A stretch of 64,000 nt of DNA from Fusarium oxysporum f. sp. lycopersici 4287 (Eukaryota; Ascomycota; Sordariomycetes; Hypocreales; Nectriaceae): the NCBI RefSeq assembly GCF_000149955.1, contig NC_030988.1:3529248-3593247 (forward strand), in the 5' to 3' direction. A model generated the notes under the pieces. That model had not been told where the DNA came from. It worked only from the letters and a program-made list of their open reading frames with translations, and did no database searches. The position numbers were made by a program, and so were the translations under genes. Positions within the stretch are counted from its first letter, which is position 1; each line of letters begins with the position of its first letter. Shown here in pieces: positions 10,170 through 21,202 of the stretch.

Positions 10170-10638
10170 TAACTCTGTTTCTTAACTGCCTTACCGTCGC
10201 TCATGCCAGTAATTCCATGGCTCAAAAGCAAAAGTGCAGTCTCACTCAAGTCAAAAATACATACGATCCACTACAACCCCAATCATCTGAAGTCCAGATT
10301 CTTTCAAGTCTCCCTTGGCGGGCCATGGCAAAGCCCACTCCGCTAATGCCTGCCAGGTCGGAGAGCAGCAGTGCAAACTGCAACAGCCTCCATACTGTGA
10401 TAACTTTCGAGTATCGGGGAATAGCAGCGGACAGAAAAGCAACAGCTAATGCAAGACCGCCACTCTGGTGGAAGAGGAAGACTTAATCTAGGTCGTATTT
10501 TGAGTTGGGGGCCATTGAGGTCACTGCGCTAATTGCATCGATGAAGCTTAGATATGCTCCTCCAAGAGCAATAATAGGATGGATCCATTTTAAGAAGAAA
10601 GTATAAAATTTAAAGGTTTTGCTGTCAGTAGTTAACAT
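10170..10638 (-). pseudogene. Small integral membrane protein gene (DUF7704-like), broken by stops
   Basis: From an ATG at 10638 the minus strand reads a hydrophobic protein: a first membrane helix (KWIHPIIALGGAYLSF), an in-frame TAA at 10485-10483, a second helix (SGGLALAVAFLSAAIPRY), a third (RLLQFALLLSDLAGISGVGF), and a segment ending WTSDDWGCSGSYVFLT before TGA at 10247-10245. Three to four helices with the LLSDLAG...DDW pattern resemble small fungal membrane proteins (DUF7704) of about 150 residues, often found in or near secondary-metabolite clusters. The first stop fits a CAA to TAA change. Its neighbour on the same strand is the FAD monooxygenase. The family call is from memory of the pattern and is tentative; a short undetected intron could explain part of the break. 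Confidence 0.4.
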
Positions 10639-11343
10639 GTTGGTTGTAGGAATTTAGAGAGTTGTTTAATTAGTGTTTTGCAAAGAAGATTGTTTCTGAG
10701 TCTGTGGATGTAGTGTTTGAATGAATATTTCTCTTGTTACGGTTTCGGGACACCTGGGTGGCTTATATAGAACGAGTACTGTAGTGAATTTCTTGGGTGG
10801 TAAGCATTAGGAAAGCAGTCAATAGTCCGTCGGGTTAATTATGGTGGTTTGACCACTCGGTCATTTCCAAAAGTCCGTTATCCCGTAAGATTTTAATTTA
10901 GGGTTGTGAAGGATTTAGGCAATCACTAATGTTATACCCAGCTATGATAAGCTTTGTGGAGCCTTTATGATTTATGCTTATGCCGTACCTGCTTTAGGCC
11001 ACAAGAACAAGAGCAAGAACAATAAGAGAACTTTAGTTAATTTCCTTTTAAGAGGCATGGGTAGATATGCATAGACGAGGAGGCTATAAGTTTACTATAA
11101 AACAACAGTTGTATAACCTTAAGATGCTGAAACGCCATTATGCTGAGCAAGGGGAACCGTGACTCTGCCTATCTTGAACTTATATTCTTCCTACTTTGGC
11201 GATCCAGATTTAATCTCTTGCTTCAGCCTTCTCTTATTAAAAACTTCTATCACATGGTTCCGCATATTATACCTTCAGAGAGTCAGTAAAGAGTAGTCTA
11301 CTTTAGATCTCAAGCACAACTTACAAATTCATCTCGTCGATAG
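10639..11343. other. Region between membrane-protein relic and FAD monooxygenase
   Basis: No coding frame of note. The stretch should hold the promoter of the minus-strand membrane-protein relic and the terminator of the monooxygenase. A TATATA word lies near 10763, upstream of the relic's ATG in its orientation. Confidence 0.35.
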
Positions 11344-12779
11344 TTAGTTTACCATCCTCATTTGCAACATTATAGACCTTGGTGTCTGTGTTACTAGAAA
11401 AGCCTGTGAATAGTTGTCAGTATCTACATCCAAGATCCCAGTATCAGCTCGAAAGCTCTCACCAATTCGCTCGTTGATGTTCTCTCGGGCTCTTGCCGAT
11501 GCAGCCTGGACCTTGGTAGCCCTGGGCCTGCGAACCTCCTCGAATACTCTAAGAGATTCACGGATGTCGCCTTTAAAGTGCTCTTTGCTGAAAACAAGAC
11601 CAATTGCGGCTGCGTCTTCGATGGCCTGGCACGCGCCCTGACTTTGATCCGGCATCATCTTTTCCTTCTCTTAGTGCATGAAATATAGAGGCAGAAGAGC
11701 ATTAAAGTTGAAACAAACGTGACTTACCGGATGAGCAGCATCCCCCATAATGCAGGAAATACCCTTCGTCCAGTGATCATAGGGCTCATGGAGCCACAGT
11801 CGCCAGGGGCGGATCTCATACCCAATCTCAAGATGCTTGAAAACCGACCGGTCCAAATCGGGGTATGAGCCGAGAAGCTCATCTAGAGTGGCCTCTTGAT
11901 CCCAGGTCTGTGCCTTTAAATCGCCCGCGTCGCGCGGGAAGAAGCAATAGTAAGACAGGAGCTTGCCTCCATTGCAAGGAGACAGAACAATCTTAAAGTG
12001 AGTGTCGTAACCTCCCCAATACTCCAGAGCGCTGTTCTGAGAGTAGTCGACTAAGCCAAGCTCCACGGCTTTGGCTGTGTCAACATTGGTATGGAGACAT
12101 GTGCAAGTAGCCGGTTTGCGATCGGGCTTAATGCCGAAAACACTTCGGAGGGTGGATCCAATGCCATCGGCTCCAATGACTACATCGTGCTTTACCATTT
12201 TGCCGTTGGCAAAGGTAACTTCTCCAGTCTCCACATCTACATGAGTAGCCTAGGATAAAAGACGGTGATTAACGACATTCCTGTAGCCATGTTTGATGAC
12301 TTACTCGGTGGTTTACAATGAGTTGGGCAGGGGTGCCCTCGCCTTCACCAAGGGCACTATCCATCAACATGCGATGCATATACTGTCGATGAAACATGTA
12401 GTAGACCTAGATACGGTTATGAGCATTACTATCTCCGATAGAGATTCAAAACCGCCGTATCACTTACATAGCCCCATCGTTCTTTATAGTCCTTGAGGTC
12501 GTAGACACTAATGGGCTCACCAGTCTTCCAATCACGACTGATCAATTTCTTGAGAATAACCGGATCACCAATTTCAATGTTGACCTTCCACTCTTCAAGC
12601 CAGCGAGTACCATTCGCAGCACATGAGATAGAAGCTCCCACTTCGCCGGCGAAATCAGCGCGCTCGTAAATGGTGACCTTGTGGCCATGGCGTCGAAGAG
12701 AGGTAGCAACTGCTTGACCTCCGATGCCCCCTCCGATAACAGCCACGTCAAGTGCACGCCACCCACTTTGAGTCGACAT
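11344..12779 (-). CDS. FAD-dependent monooxygenase (salicylate hydroxylase-like)
   Basis: This is a class A flavoprotein monooxygenase that uses NAD(P)H and oxygen to hydroxylate an aromatic or polyketide-type substrate. Exons are 12779-12468, 12406-12305, 12249-11728 and 11658-11344; the three introns (61, 55 and 69 bp) all have GT-AG ends, and the product is 416 residues. The Rossmann FAD motif VIGGGIGG is at residues 14-21, the GADGIGS motif is at about 164-170 (DG of the NADPH/FAD region), and the second FAD motif MGDAAHPMMPDQSQG with AIEDA runs from about 306 across the third intron. These are all intact, so the enzyme may be active. The arrangement resembles salicylate/6-hydroxynicotinate hydroxylases of fungi. 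Neighbours on the same strand are a damaged membrane-protein gene downstream and a permease fragment upstream, hinting at a decayed metabolic cluster. The substrate cannot be deduced. Confidence 0.9.
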
Positions 12780-13544
12780 AGCTCGTTTGATGTGGTTGTC
12801 TGGAATGTTTGTAATTGAATAGTTAGACAGGACGGAGATGCAGGCGGTCAGGCTTCTCTGAGGTTTGTCTGGGAAAAGAACTTGTGGTAGTCATGATCTT
12901 TTGAAGCCTGAAATAACTTTCAGAGGCTTTAGTCTTCGACTACTGACATGCATTAAGCACCCGACATAGCCCCGATCTCTGGAACATAGAGCTACAAATC
13001 CCAACCGCACCGGCTTCTTTCCGGCCCAAAAGCCATCTCTTGACCTTAATCCTCCGTGATTCCGGAACTATCAGCGCGACTAGCCCCACCTTTCCGTTCC
13101 CGTTCCGATGAAAAATCATGCCTATCCTGTCTTAGTTCCGAAAGGACCACCAACTGAAACAGAATACGGAGTAAGCAATCAGACAAGTGTCATTACTATA
13201 GAGTGAGTTAGTCCGTTCCTTCCCCACGATTTATCACAGAAAGCCGCAGCTAGATTTGTGTGCGTATGGAGCAATCCTCTTTACATCCAAGAATTCATAA
13301 TCAGGGTTTTCCCAGTACGACCCCGATGGGGCGTAACTATTTGCTAAACAGAGGATAGAAAAAAAGAAAAAAGAAGAGGACAGGATGCACACCTCAGATT
13401 GAAACGGAAGCATAAATTCAGAATTAGATCAAGGGTAGGACTCGAGACATTCAGGATTTACAACAGAACTTCAAAGTCCAGCAGGCAAACCACACAATAG
13501 CAGAGTAAACAATACAGTCTCCCTTCCTTATTCCACCAGGTCTT
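12780..13544. other. Promoter region of the FAD monooxygenase
   Basis: 765 bp without a coding frame, between the monooxygenase start and the permease fragment's stop. It should contain the monooxygenase promoter; no specific operator is evident. Confidence 0.4.
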
Positions 13545-13810
13545 TCAATCCTGTTGCTTCACTTCCTTCCCCTCCACGACGGTGGCAGCTACAACTGGCA
13601 TCTTGAACTTCTTCCTACCAACAAAGGCGAAGTGAATAGCTCCAATTATGATCCAGCCAGACATAACAGCTACCGAGTAGTTCATATTCTCGGGCGTTAG
13701 GGGCAAAGAACCCGGAAATAGACTGAAGATAATAGAAATCATCATCCAAATAATGGCATCCAAGTTCAGGAGGATGCCGTTCGGGAATGGGTTACTTAAC
13801 TGACGATACC
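13545..13810 (-). pseudogene. C-terminal fragment of an APC-family permease (choline/GABA type)
   Basis: About 85 codons of the last exon remain, read on the minus strand from about 13810 to the stop at 13545. The sequence begins RQLSNPFPNGILLNLDAII, then has two membrane helices (WMMISIIFSLFP and YSVAVMSGWIIIGAIHFAF) separated by LPLTPENMN, then a GRKK...MPVV cytoplasmic tail. This matches helices XI-XII and the tail of fungal amino acid/choline permeases such as the UgaD/Hnm1 type. The family is about 520 residues long, so most of the gene is missing. The break at about 13810 coincides with the start of Tc1 transposase sequence on the opposite strand. Confidence 0.7.
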
Positions 13811-14600
13811 TTTAGACCATTTCCAGCAATGAATCATCAGTTCAATCGCAACCGAACTACAAACGAGGTTGGGTATTCCGCAAGCCTCATGAGAAGTTCA
13901 TGAAGTAATTAGTTAATGTGACAGTTCAAGGTAAGTCACGATTATCTATTATGGTTTGGGGAGCAATCTGGAGAGGCGGTAAATCTGATATCACCGTCAT
14001 GATCCGCGATTAGACTGGACGAAGAAGAGGATATACTTCTCTGGGTTATCAGGAGGCTTTAAGAGAAGGTTTACTTCCTAATTGGACCGGTTTTTGCCAT
14101 TTTCAACAAGATAATGCTCGTATTCATACGTCAGAGTCTTCGGCGAACTGGTTGTTGGAACACGGCATTTCCTGGATTGACTGGCCTGCTCACAGTCCTG
14201 ATTTGTACCCAATTGAGCACGTTTAGAAGCAGTTGAAGTTGAACATTCGCAAGATGTTTCCATGTTTAAACCTCTTAAAAAACAACGAAGTTGATAAGGC
14301 AAAAGTGATAGAATGTATCAAGTTGGCTTGGGCAGCAATCACACCAGAGCAGACTGATAAGCTTATTGACTCTCTTTCCTGACGATTTGACGTTTGCATT
14401 CACGCCTGGGGATGGTATATAGAATATTGAAGAGAAGAATCAGGGCTTTATAATGATATACTTTTTATTATTGTTGACCTTCTATTTAATTGACTTTTGT
14501 ATAAGTGAAGATATTCCTATTGAACTGATTGAGTTGCTATAGGGTGGGGTGTTCAGATTCTTTTGGAGCATAATTTTGGATCACTATTAAGTTTGGAAAA
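13811..14600 (+). pseudogene. Tc1/mariner transposase relic (C-terminal two thirds)
   Basis: The plus strand reads, with interruptions, ESSVQSQPNYKRGWVFRKPHEKF, SIMVWGAIWRGGKSD, FQQDNARIHTSESSANWLLEHG, WPAHSPDLYPIEHV and a closing IHAWGWYIEY. The first catalytic Asp of the family is Asn here (SNESSV instead of SDE..V), while the second Asp (QQDNA) and the Glu (PIEHV) remain. Stops include TAG at 14224-14226 where the related copy at 45-46 kb has Trp, and one after MIRD. It is a RIP-type inactivated relic lacking the N-terminal DNA-binding domain. It begins where the permease is cut. Confidence 0.8.
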
Positions 14601-15203
14601 TTAGCAATTTCACGGTCACTGCTTGTTGTGACCGAGAGCATTCGCCAGTCTGCTTAGCTTACTTTCTTCCCCGCCAAGGTGCACGAGGGCAAACTCGGTC
14701 ATGTCGAATACTTCGCCATTGACAACAATCTGTTGAACAGGTGCTGGGGCCTCACGTGCAAGCAGGGATACTTTAAGATTACAGCCGAAATGGTAAAACC
14801 TCTAAGGGGTAGATTTCAACAGAACACAACAGGAATACACCAATTCACATCAATGAACCGAATACACGTAATGTTTGACACAATCCATAAATCCCCTGGT
14901 ATCCCAGTTGGTGAACTGGGCATTCCATACTAGGGCGAGCGGTTTTGGCAGGAGACATGTTTCGACATGAACTCCTCCATCTAAGATCAGAAAAATCTAT
15001 AGAAAGCGAGGCCTATATCGCAATTAGATAAAAAGTTTATCTAGAGCATTAAATCATGATTTCCGTGGGTGCGCCGTAGTTTTAAGCTTATCGTGGCTTG
15101 GTAGGCTGTGGTCCTGTAGAGATCAACTTTAGTAAGAGGTTTATGTTAATAGGAATACAACTATCTGAGTTTAGAAACTCTTATAAAAAGCGAGGCATAC
15201 ATT
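14601..15203. other. Intergenic stretch with a coding-like fragment and a solo LTR
   Basis: Around 14660-14730 a frame reads AKVHEGKLGHVEYFAIDNN and is interrupted by the solo LTR at 14731. After removal of the LTR and one CAATC the frame meets a stop within two codons. I do not recognise it. The remainder (14886-15203) shows no gene. Confidence 0.35.
14731..14880 (+). repeat. Solo Copia LTR with CAATC target duplication
   Basis: This is a 150-bp copy of the LTR of the 15-20 kb Copia element, TGTTGAACAGG...TTTGACA. It is flanked on both sides by CAATC, the 5-bp duplication expected after integration and LTR-LTR recombination. Confidence 0.93.
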
Positions 15204-15355
15204 TGTTGAACAGGTGCTGGGGTCTCACGTGCAAGCAGGGATACTTTAAGATTACAGCCGAAATGGTAAAACCTCTAAGGGGTAGATTTCAACAGAACAC
15301 AACATGAATACACACCAATTCACATCAATGAACCGAATACACGTAATGTCTAACA
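15204..15355 (+). repeat. 5' LTR of the Copia element
   Basis: 152 bp, TGTTGAACAGG...GTCTAACA, preceded by ACATT. The tRNA primer binding site should begin directly after 15355, in the ATTAAGAGTCTC region, but I could not assign the tRNA. Confidence 0.93.
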
Positions 15356-15427
15356 ATTAAGAGTCTCAATTGCATCTCAGCGACCCGCGCACCCAAATGC
15401 ATACGACCTTCGGTTCATTCTATCACC

Positions 15428-16669
15428 ATGTCGGCCAAACACGCCGAGAGGATCATTAGCTACGCGTCTCCGGAGGATTGGGACTCCTGGTCCAACGAAT
15501 TCAAGAAACTGGCGCACGCCTACGACCTGTGGCAGTATATTGATCCGACCGATCGCATCCGATGGCCTCAGCGACCAGAACTTCCAGAAATCCGAGACTA
15601 CCCCAGACAAGCAGATCCGGACGATCCCGATAGTGGCACAATGACGCCCGGCTCAGATTACGTACCGCCCGGGCGAATCGGAGAGTTGACGTCTGAAGGA
15701 AGAGCGGAATACGAGCATGATATCAGGATCTACTCTCTGAAAGAAACGGCGTATAGAGAGACGAAGAAACAGGAGCAGAAGCTGGTCGAGTTTGTCCTCA
15801 AGACGGTCTCGGCCACGTATCAGAAAACATCCTGCGTCACGGGAGACCGATTAGACAAGTGGTATCAGGAGCTACGAAGATCTGGAGTGGTATACAACGA
15901 ACGCCTTCGACCCGAAGCGCGCGACAAGTACCACAAAGCCGTACATACAGCCCCGAAGATCAACAAACTCAACGAGTGGGTCACGGAGTGGGAGACGACG
16001 ATGGCCGAAGCGATCAGCAAGAAAGTCCCTGATGCCCTCGACGCGCAATGCTGGGCGGAAGACCTGAACCGAGCAATGTACCATGTTCTCCCCAGCTGGG
16101 CATCTACTTTCCGACAACACCGACGTCCTCAAATCCTCAATAATTCCCTCAACTATCGAGAGGTCGCTGCCGACATTCGATACGAAGCCAAAATGGCCAA
16201 CGCTAGCGGAAGGCCGTCAGGAATCAAGAGAGGCGCATTCGCAGCCACATACGGCGCTGCATCCAGGAACGACAGACCTGCAATCACAGACCGCGATAAT
16301 GACACTATTGAAGTCCAAGGAGACGCCTCAGATTGGGCGACGGACGAAACATCCTATGCACATCGAGATACGCGAGGCCAAGGCCGTGGGCGTAGAGCAC
16401 GAGGCGGCGGAAGAGGAGTATCAACAAAACGAAAACGAGCAGAGACGACCGTCAATCCGAACCCGGACGGCCCTACTTGTCGAGGATGTTTGGGTTTCCA
16501 TGACTGGAGAGGCTGCTGGTACTTATTCCCAGCCCAGAAAGCCGAAGGATGGGAGCCCAACCAAGCGATACAACGATTAATAAACGACCGTCTCAAGAAC
16601 GATACTGGTTTGGTGGAGGAAGTCAAACGATTGTCCAAAAGTAGAGACAGAACCACTCAGGACGAGTGA
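15428..16669 (+). CDS. Copia gag polyprotein
   Basis: This is a 413-residue capsid/nucleocapsid precursor that forms the virus-like particle and packages element RNA. The N-terminal half is charged and helical. An RGQGRGRRARGGGRG basic patch at about residues 318-332 precedes a zinc-knuckle-like CRGCLGFHDWRGC (Cx2Cx4Hx4C), fitting the nucleocapsid role. It ends at TGA 16667-16669, and the pol ATG is at 16682 in the same reading frame, so only this single stop separates gag from pol. Pol could be made by readthrough of UGA-C or by reinitiation. There are no stops or frameshifts. Confidence 0.88.
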   Translation: MSAKHAERIISYASPEDWDSWSNEFKKLAHAYDLWQYIDPTDRIRWPQRPELPEIRDYPRQADPDDPDSGTMTPGSDYVPPGRIGELTSEGRAEYEHDIRIYSLKETAYRETKKQEQKLVEFVLKTVSATYQKTSCVTGDRLDKWYQELRRSGVVYNERLRPEARDKYHKAVHTAPKINKLNEWVTEWETTMAEAISKKVPDALDAQCWAEDLNRAMYHVLPSWASTFRQHRRPQILNNSLNYREVAADIRYEAKMANASGRPSGIKRGAFAATYGAASRNDRPAITDRDNDTIEVQGDASDWATDETSYAHRDTRGQGRGRRARGGGRGVSTKRKRAETTVNPNPDGPTCRGCLGFHDWRGCWYLFPAQKAEGWEPNQAIQRLINDRLKNDTGLVEEVKRLSKSRDRTTQDE

Positions 16670-16681
16670 CTTGGGCGGGGT

Positions 16682-19600
16682 ATGGCACACGTCAAGGCAA
16701 GCTACCTAGTGATGCACAACTTTATCGCAGCCTTCAACTGTGCCCCCTACCCTCTCAGACATTCTGCCATCCTTGACTCTGGATCGACAATCCATATCTT
16801 TAATGAAGTATGCAGGTTCCTCAACTACCGACCGGCACCGTCTGGAGACTTCGTCTACGCAGGGGAGTCACCAGTGGCCATTCACGGGTACGGGAACGTG
16901 GATATTCGCGTTCAAGGACCTCAAGGACCCTCTCTTCTCAGATTGCGAGATGTAGCTCATTGCATAAACTTTGCATGCAATATTGTGTCATACCGCCAGT
17001 TGCGGAAAAGGGGCTACTACTGGGATACCAAAGGGAATAACAACCAAATCCGCAGGAAAGATGATTCAATCCTCTGCACATTGACGGATCATTTCGACCA
17101 GTACGTACTGGAGTATATCGACAAATCAACAACGGCAGCGGCATTCCTAGCCAAACGGAAACAGTATGATTCGTGGACTAAACGCCCTCCTCGCAGTGGA
17201 GACGAAACCTTTTGGCACCTTCGACTTGGACACCCAGGGCCTGAAGCACTCAAGCACCTCGTGGGCCAATGTCGGGGGGTGAAGATCAGAGGGATCTCCA
17301 CGGTTGAGTGTGATGCTTGTGGAATGGCGAAGGTGAAGCGCCAAGTCCGTCGACAAAGACGAGTTCCACCCGAGAAGGCTGGAATCCGACTCGCTATTGA
17401 TTTCCACGACATGAGTGGGGATCCAGGCTACACTTCAGCTATGCTGGTCACCGACCGTTACTCTGGCTATATCTGGGACTATTATCTTCCCGATCGAACT
17501 GCACCAACGCTTATCGGTGCACTTGAGCATCTACTCAGAACACTAGAGCGACAACTCCAGTGTAGGCCCGAAGTCATCGAGTGTGATAACGAGATCCCGG
17601 ATAGTCACCAGGTAAGTGACTTCCTCAGTATCAAAAACGGGATGCGCCTAGAGCCCTCCGCGCCATATGCCCAAAGTCAAAATGGCGGCGCAGAGCGCTC
17701 GGGGGGTGTGATCAAGGAGAAAGCTCGTGCAATGAGAGCTGGAGCAAAGCTGCCTTCGTTCCTTTGGGTTGAGATCTGGCGCGCTGCCGTATACCTATAC
17801 AATAGGACACCCAAGTATATCTACAATTGGAAGACGCCATATGAGCGTTTCTACACTTACTTTGCCTTTAGGGACGGCGTGGTTGTCACGGAGCGTAAGC
17901 CCGATCAAACACACCTACGCGTGTATGGCTGTAAAGCCTTTGCGATGACGACCGATGCTTTGAAAAAGAAGAATCGGCGACAACGACTCAATCCCCGAGG
18001 GTGGATAGGATACCTGGTCGGGTATAACTCGACAAACATCTACAGGGTCTGGAATCCGTTGACCAACAAGGTCATCTCCACTAGAGACGTGATCTTCAAC
18101 GAGAAGGAGACGTTCTCTGGGGATGTCCAACACCTCAAGGATGATTTAAAAGAACTAAACGAGGAAGAACTTATTCAGCATCTCACTGATGCAGAGGTCC
18201 CACAGGGATCTAGCATCAATCTGGATGCTTCTACCCAAGAAGAAGACGAGGAATTAAGCGCCTTGCCTGAAGGACTAGCGTTTGAGCGGGAGGCTGCAAG
18301 TTATCCACATAGAGGGTTTGAACGTGATCTCACGATTACGCAGGGTGAGACTGGCAGGACACTAGTCGTAGGAGATCGCAATCGAGAAGAGCCTGACGGG
18401 ACTGATCACCCCTACACGACCGCTCGATTCACTCCCTACCTGACCCCGGAGACTTGCCCTCTACGGCCTGCTGCCCTTCTGGTCGCTACTATCAGAGAAC
18501 CTCCCGTGAGGAAGGAGGGGGAAAACCCCCCTCAGTTACGAGCTGCGAAGATGGTGCATGTCCCACCTAGCGCTGGCACTTCCCCGGGACGAGACGGCGC
18601 AAATGGAGCCCCTCGTGTCATTTCAACTCCGAGCAGTTACTGGGAGGCCGCATTTAATGCCGGTCGACTCGCATCTGTGAAAGGGACCTGGAATGGCAAG
18701 GTGGTGAGTAAGCGGAAGCTCGAGAAGCAGGCGAGCTCGGCCAGCTGCCACCCTGATAGCGGAGAACCTCAGTTTACGGGAAGTCGAGGGGAATCTACTA
18801 AGCTGATGGATTCTCGTCTATGCCGGCTGCTCGTTGTGATGTTCNNNNNNNNNNNNNNNNNNNNNNNNNNNNNNNNNNNNNNNNNNNNNNNNNNNNNNNN
18901 NNNNNNNNNNNNNNNNNNNNNNNNNNNNNNNNNNNNNNNNNNNNNNNNNNNNNNNNNNNNNNNNNNNNNNNNNNNNNNNNNNNNNNNNNNNNNNNNNNNN
19001 NNNNNNNNNNNNNNNNNNNNNNNNNNNNNNNNNNNNNNNNNNNNNNNNNNNNNNNNNNNNNNNNNNNNNNNNNNNNNNNNNNNNNNNNNNNNNNNNNNNN
19101 NNNNNNNNNNNNNNNNNNNNNNNNNNNNNNNNNNNNNNNNNNNNNNNNNNNNNNNNNNNNNNNNNNNNNNNNNNNNNNNNNNNNNNNNNNNNNNNNNNNN
19201 NNNNNNNNNNNNNNNNNNNNNNNNNNNNNNNNNNNNNNNNNNNNNNNNNNNNNNNNNNNNNNNNNNNNNNNNNNNNNNNNNNNNNNNNNNNNNNNNNNNN
19301 NNNNNNNNNNNNNNNNNNNNNNNNNNNNNNNNNNNNNNNNNNNNNNNNNNNNNNNNNNNNNNNAGAGCCATGCTGTCTCTCGAAAGGAGGAATATTGATA
19401 TTCTTCTATGTGGACTGACCTCATTGTTGCCTACGAGAAGACCAATCAAAGATCGGTCGAATGGACGATAGGCAAGCTTCGAGAAAAGTACCAACTCTCT
19501 GGAGGAGATATGCTACAGTGGTTTCTTGGAATTGAGATTATTCGCGACCGAAACCAACGTCTGATTTGGCTGTCGCAATCGTCATTCGTGGATAAGATCA

Positions 19601-20448
19601 CTAGTCATTTTAGGATTCAAGGGGGAAAGCCTTCCCTCACTCCAATGACCACGAAAGAACTTCTTCCGAACGAAGAGCGCGCATCAACAGCGTCAATACA
19701 GCAGTATCAACGCAAGACCGGATCAGTGCTCTACCTGGCAGTAATCACTCGACCCGATATTGCCTTTGCTGTTTCTCGACTTTGTCGATTCAACATGAAC
19801 CCGAGCGATGATCACCATGAGGCCTTGGACCACCTATTCCGGTATCTGCAAAACACCAGGGCACTTGCACTACAACTCGGCGGAACAGACACTTTTGATG
19901 TGTACAGTGACGCTTCCTTTGCCGACAACACAATCGATCGGAAGAGCTCGCAAGCCTACGTGATGAAGCTATTTGGAGGGACTATTGGATGGCGCGCCAA
20001 CAAGCAGGACACCGTGACTACCTCTACAACAGAGGCGGAGTTGCTGGCACTTGCGCAGGCTGCGAAGGAGTCCATGTTCATCTCCAGATTAATCACCGAG
20101 CTCGGCGTGACCCTTGACAACAGAAGCATCATCATTCAGTGCGATAACGCGCAGACCATTCGGCTTATTAATTCCGACGTGGCGCTCCTGCAGACCAAAC
20201 TTCGACACGTCGACATCCATAACCACTGGCTACGCCAGGAAGCACTCGCTAACCGGATCTCGGTCCGGCATACTCCCACCACCGAGATGATTGCGGACGG
20301 CCTCACGAAGGCATTACCCGCTCAGCAGTTCCAGAAGTTCGTCATGCAGGTTGGCCTAGTGGATATTAACGATAAGATTCAAGAGAGAAGGTTCAAGGAG
20401 CTCACTGCGGAGGACTTTGTCAGAGCAGAGGAACAGCTTGATGGATGA
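16682..20448 (+). pseudogene. Copia pol (protease, integrase, RT, RNase H) with a gap and a frameshift at YVDD
   Basis: From 16682 the frame holds the aspartic protease (ILDSGSTIHIF), the integrase zinc motif (WHLRLGH...CDAC), the integrase core (AIDFHDM, ECDNEIPDS, QNGGAERSGGVI, giving D, D, E) and the GWIGYLVGYNSTNIYRVW block. The 519-N gap (18845-19363) hides most of the RT. After it the frame reads to FYVD at 19404-19415 and then shifts. A single extra T at about 19416 separates YVD from DLIVAYEK, after which the frame is open to TGA at 20448 with RT thumb and RNase H motifs (YSDASFAD, TEAEL, KLRHVDIHNHWLR). The extra base lies in the catalytic YVDD motif and would inactivate the polymerase unless it is a base-calling error near a gap edge. 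Everything else in pol looks functional. Confidence 0.85.
18845..19363. other. Assembly gap (519 N) in Copia RT
   Basis: The 519 N lie in the pol frame between the integrase end and the RT active site. Expected content is the connection and RT fingers/palm. Confidence 0.98.
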
Positions 20449-20536
20449 GCCGAATAAGGGATCGGAAGGATGGCCAACCTGACAATAGGAATACGGACTG
20501 CACAGACTGAGCCACGATGGCCAGTCTGGGGGGGTG

Positions 20537-20688
20537 TGTTGAACAGGTGCTGGGGTCTCACGTGCAAGCAGGGATACTTTAAGATTACAGCCGAAATGGT
20601 AAAACCTCTAAGGGGTAGATTTCAACAGAACACAACATGAATACACACCAATTCACATCAATGAACCGAATACACGTAATGTCTAACA
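20537..20688 (+). repeat. 3' LTR of the Copia element
   Basis: 152 bp, identical by eye to the 5' LTR and followed by ACATT. Confidence 0.93.
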
Positions 20689-20712
20689 ACATTATAATTA
20701 GATATAAAATTA

Positions 20713-21146
20713 ACGTACACGATGAGCGTGTGAAACTGACAAGTGCGCGAAACAGTATACTCTACAGCTAAAAACAGCTTACCCTATAGCATTTTAAATC
20801 TTCAATAAAATAGCTAGAAATTTATAAAAACTATTTTTAAAAATAGTACAGTTAATCTGAGTAAGTTATACTTTTAAAATATTACTATTTTAATTTATAT
20901 AAAAAACCTTAAAATACAGTGCATTGTACAGTGTAAATAGACTTTAGGGTTTATAGCTATATAAGCTGTTTTTAGAAATTCTAAGAAATTTAATATAAAT
21001 TATTTTAGTACTTATATATAAACTGTGAAAATCTTAGCTATTTTAAGCTCAAGTTAAGCCTTTTATATGATTTTAAAAATTGGATTTTAAGATGAAAAGT
21101 GGGGTGTTTCGCGCACTTGTCTGTTTCGCACGCTTATCGTGTACGT
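20713..21146. repeat. AT-rich MITE with about 42-bp inverted repeats (copy A)
   Basis: The 434-bp element has ends reading ACGTACACGATGAGCG and, inverted, ACGTACACGATAAGCG, matching over about 42 bp with few mismatches. Each terminus contains two direct copies of a 14-mer (AAGCGTGCGAAACA and AAGTGCGCGAAACA at the right end, inverted). The core is extremely A/T-rich, consistent with RIP. A relative in opposite orientation is at 44396-44806. No coding frame. Confidence 0.8.
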
Positions 21147-21202
21147 CAATCTAGAGCACTAAAGATCAATTTTTGGCAGTATATAACGTAGTTGATAAGT
21201 AG

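Larger units (their letters stand above)
15204..20688 (+). mobile_element. Full-length Ty1/Copia retrotransposon with identical LTRs
   Basis: The element is 5485 bp including a 519-N gap. The LTRs at 15204-15355 and 20537-20688 are both 152 bp and identical by eye. The flanks carry a perfect 5-bp duplication (ACATT). A purine tract (TCTGGGGGGGTGTG region) precedes the 3' LTR. Gag and pol lie in the order gag, protease, integrase, RT, RNase H, as in Copia. Identical LTRs and an intact duplication indicate a recent insertion. Solo LTRs of the family lie at 14731 and 21203. Confidence 0.95.

Noticed and set aside
10154..10486. Plus-strand ORF of 110 codons with a signal-like N-terminus
   Set aside because: It is antisense to the DUF7704-like relic, whose minus-strand frame shows membrane helices and a coherent family pattern; the plus frame has no coding features.
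14660..14935. Coding-like frame around AKVHEGKLGHVEYF as a real gene
   Set aside because: It is interrupted by a solo LTR and, after removing the LTR, stops within two codons; too short to assign.
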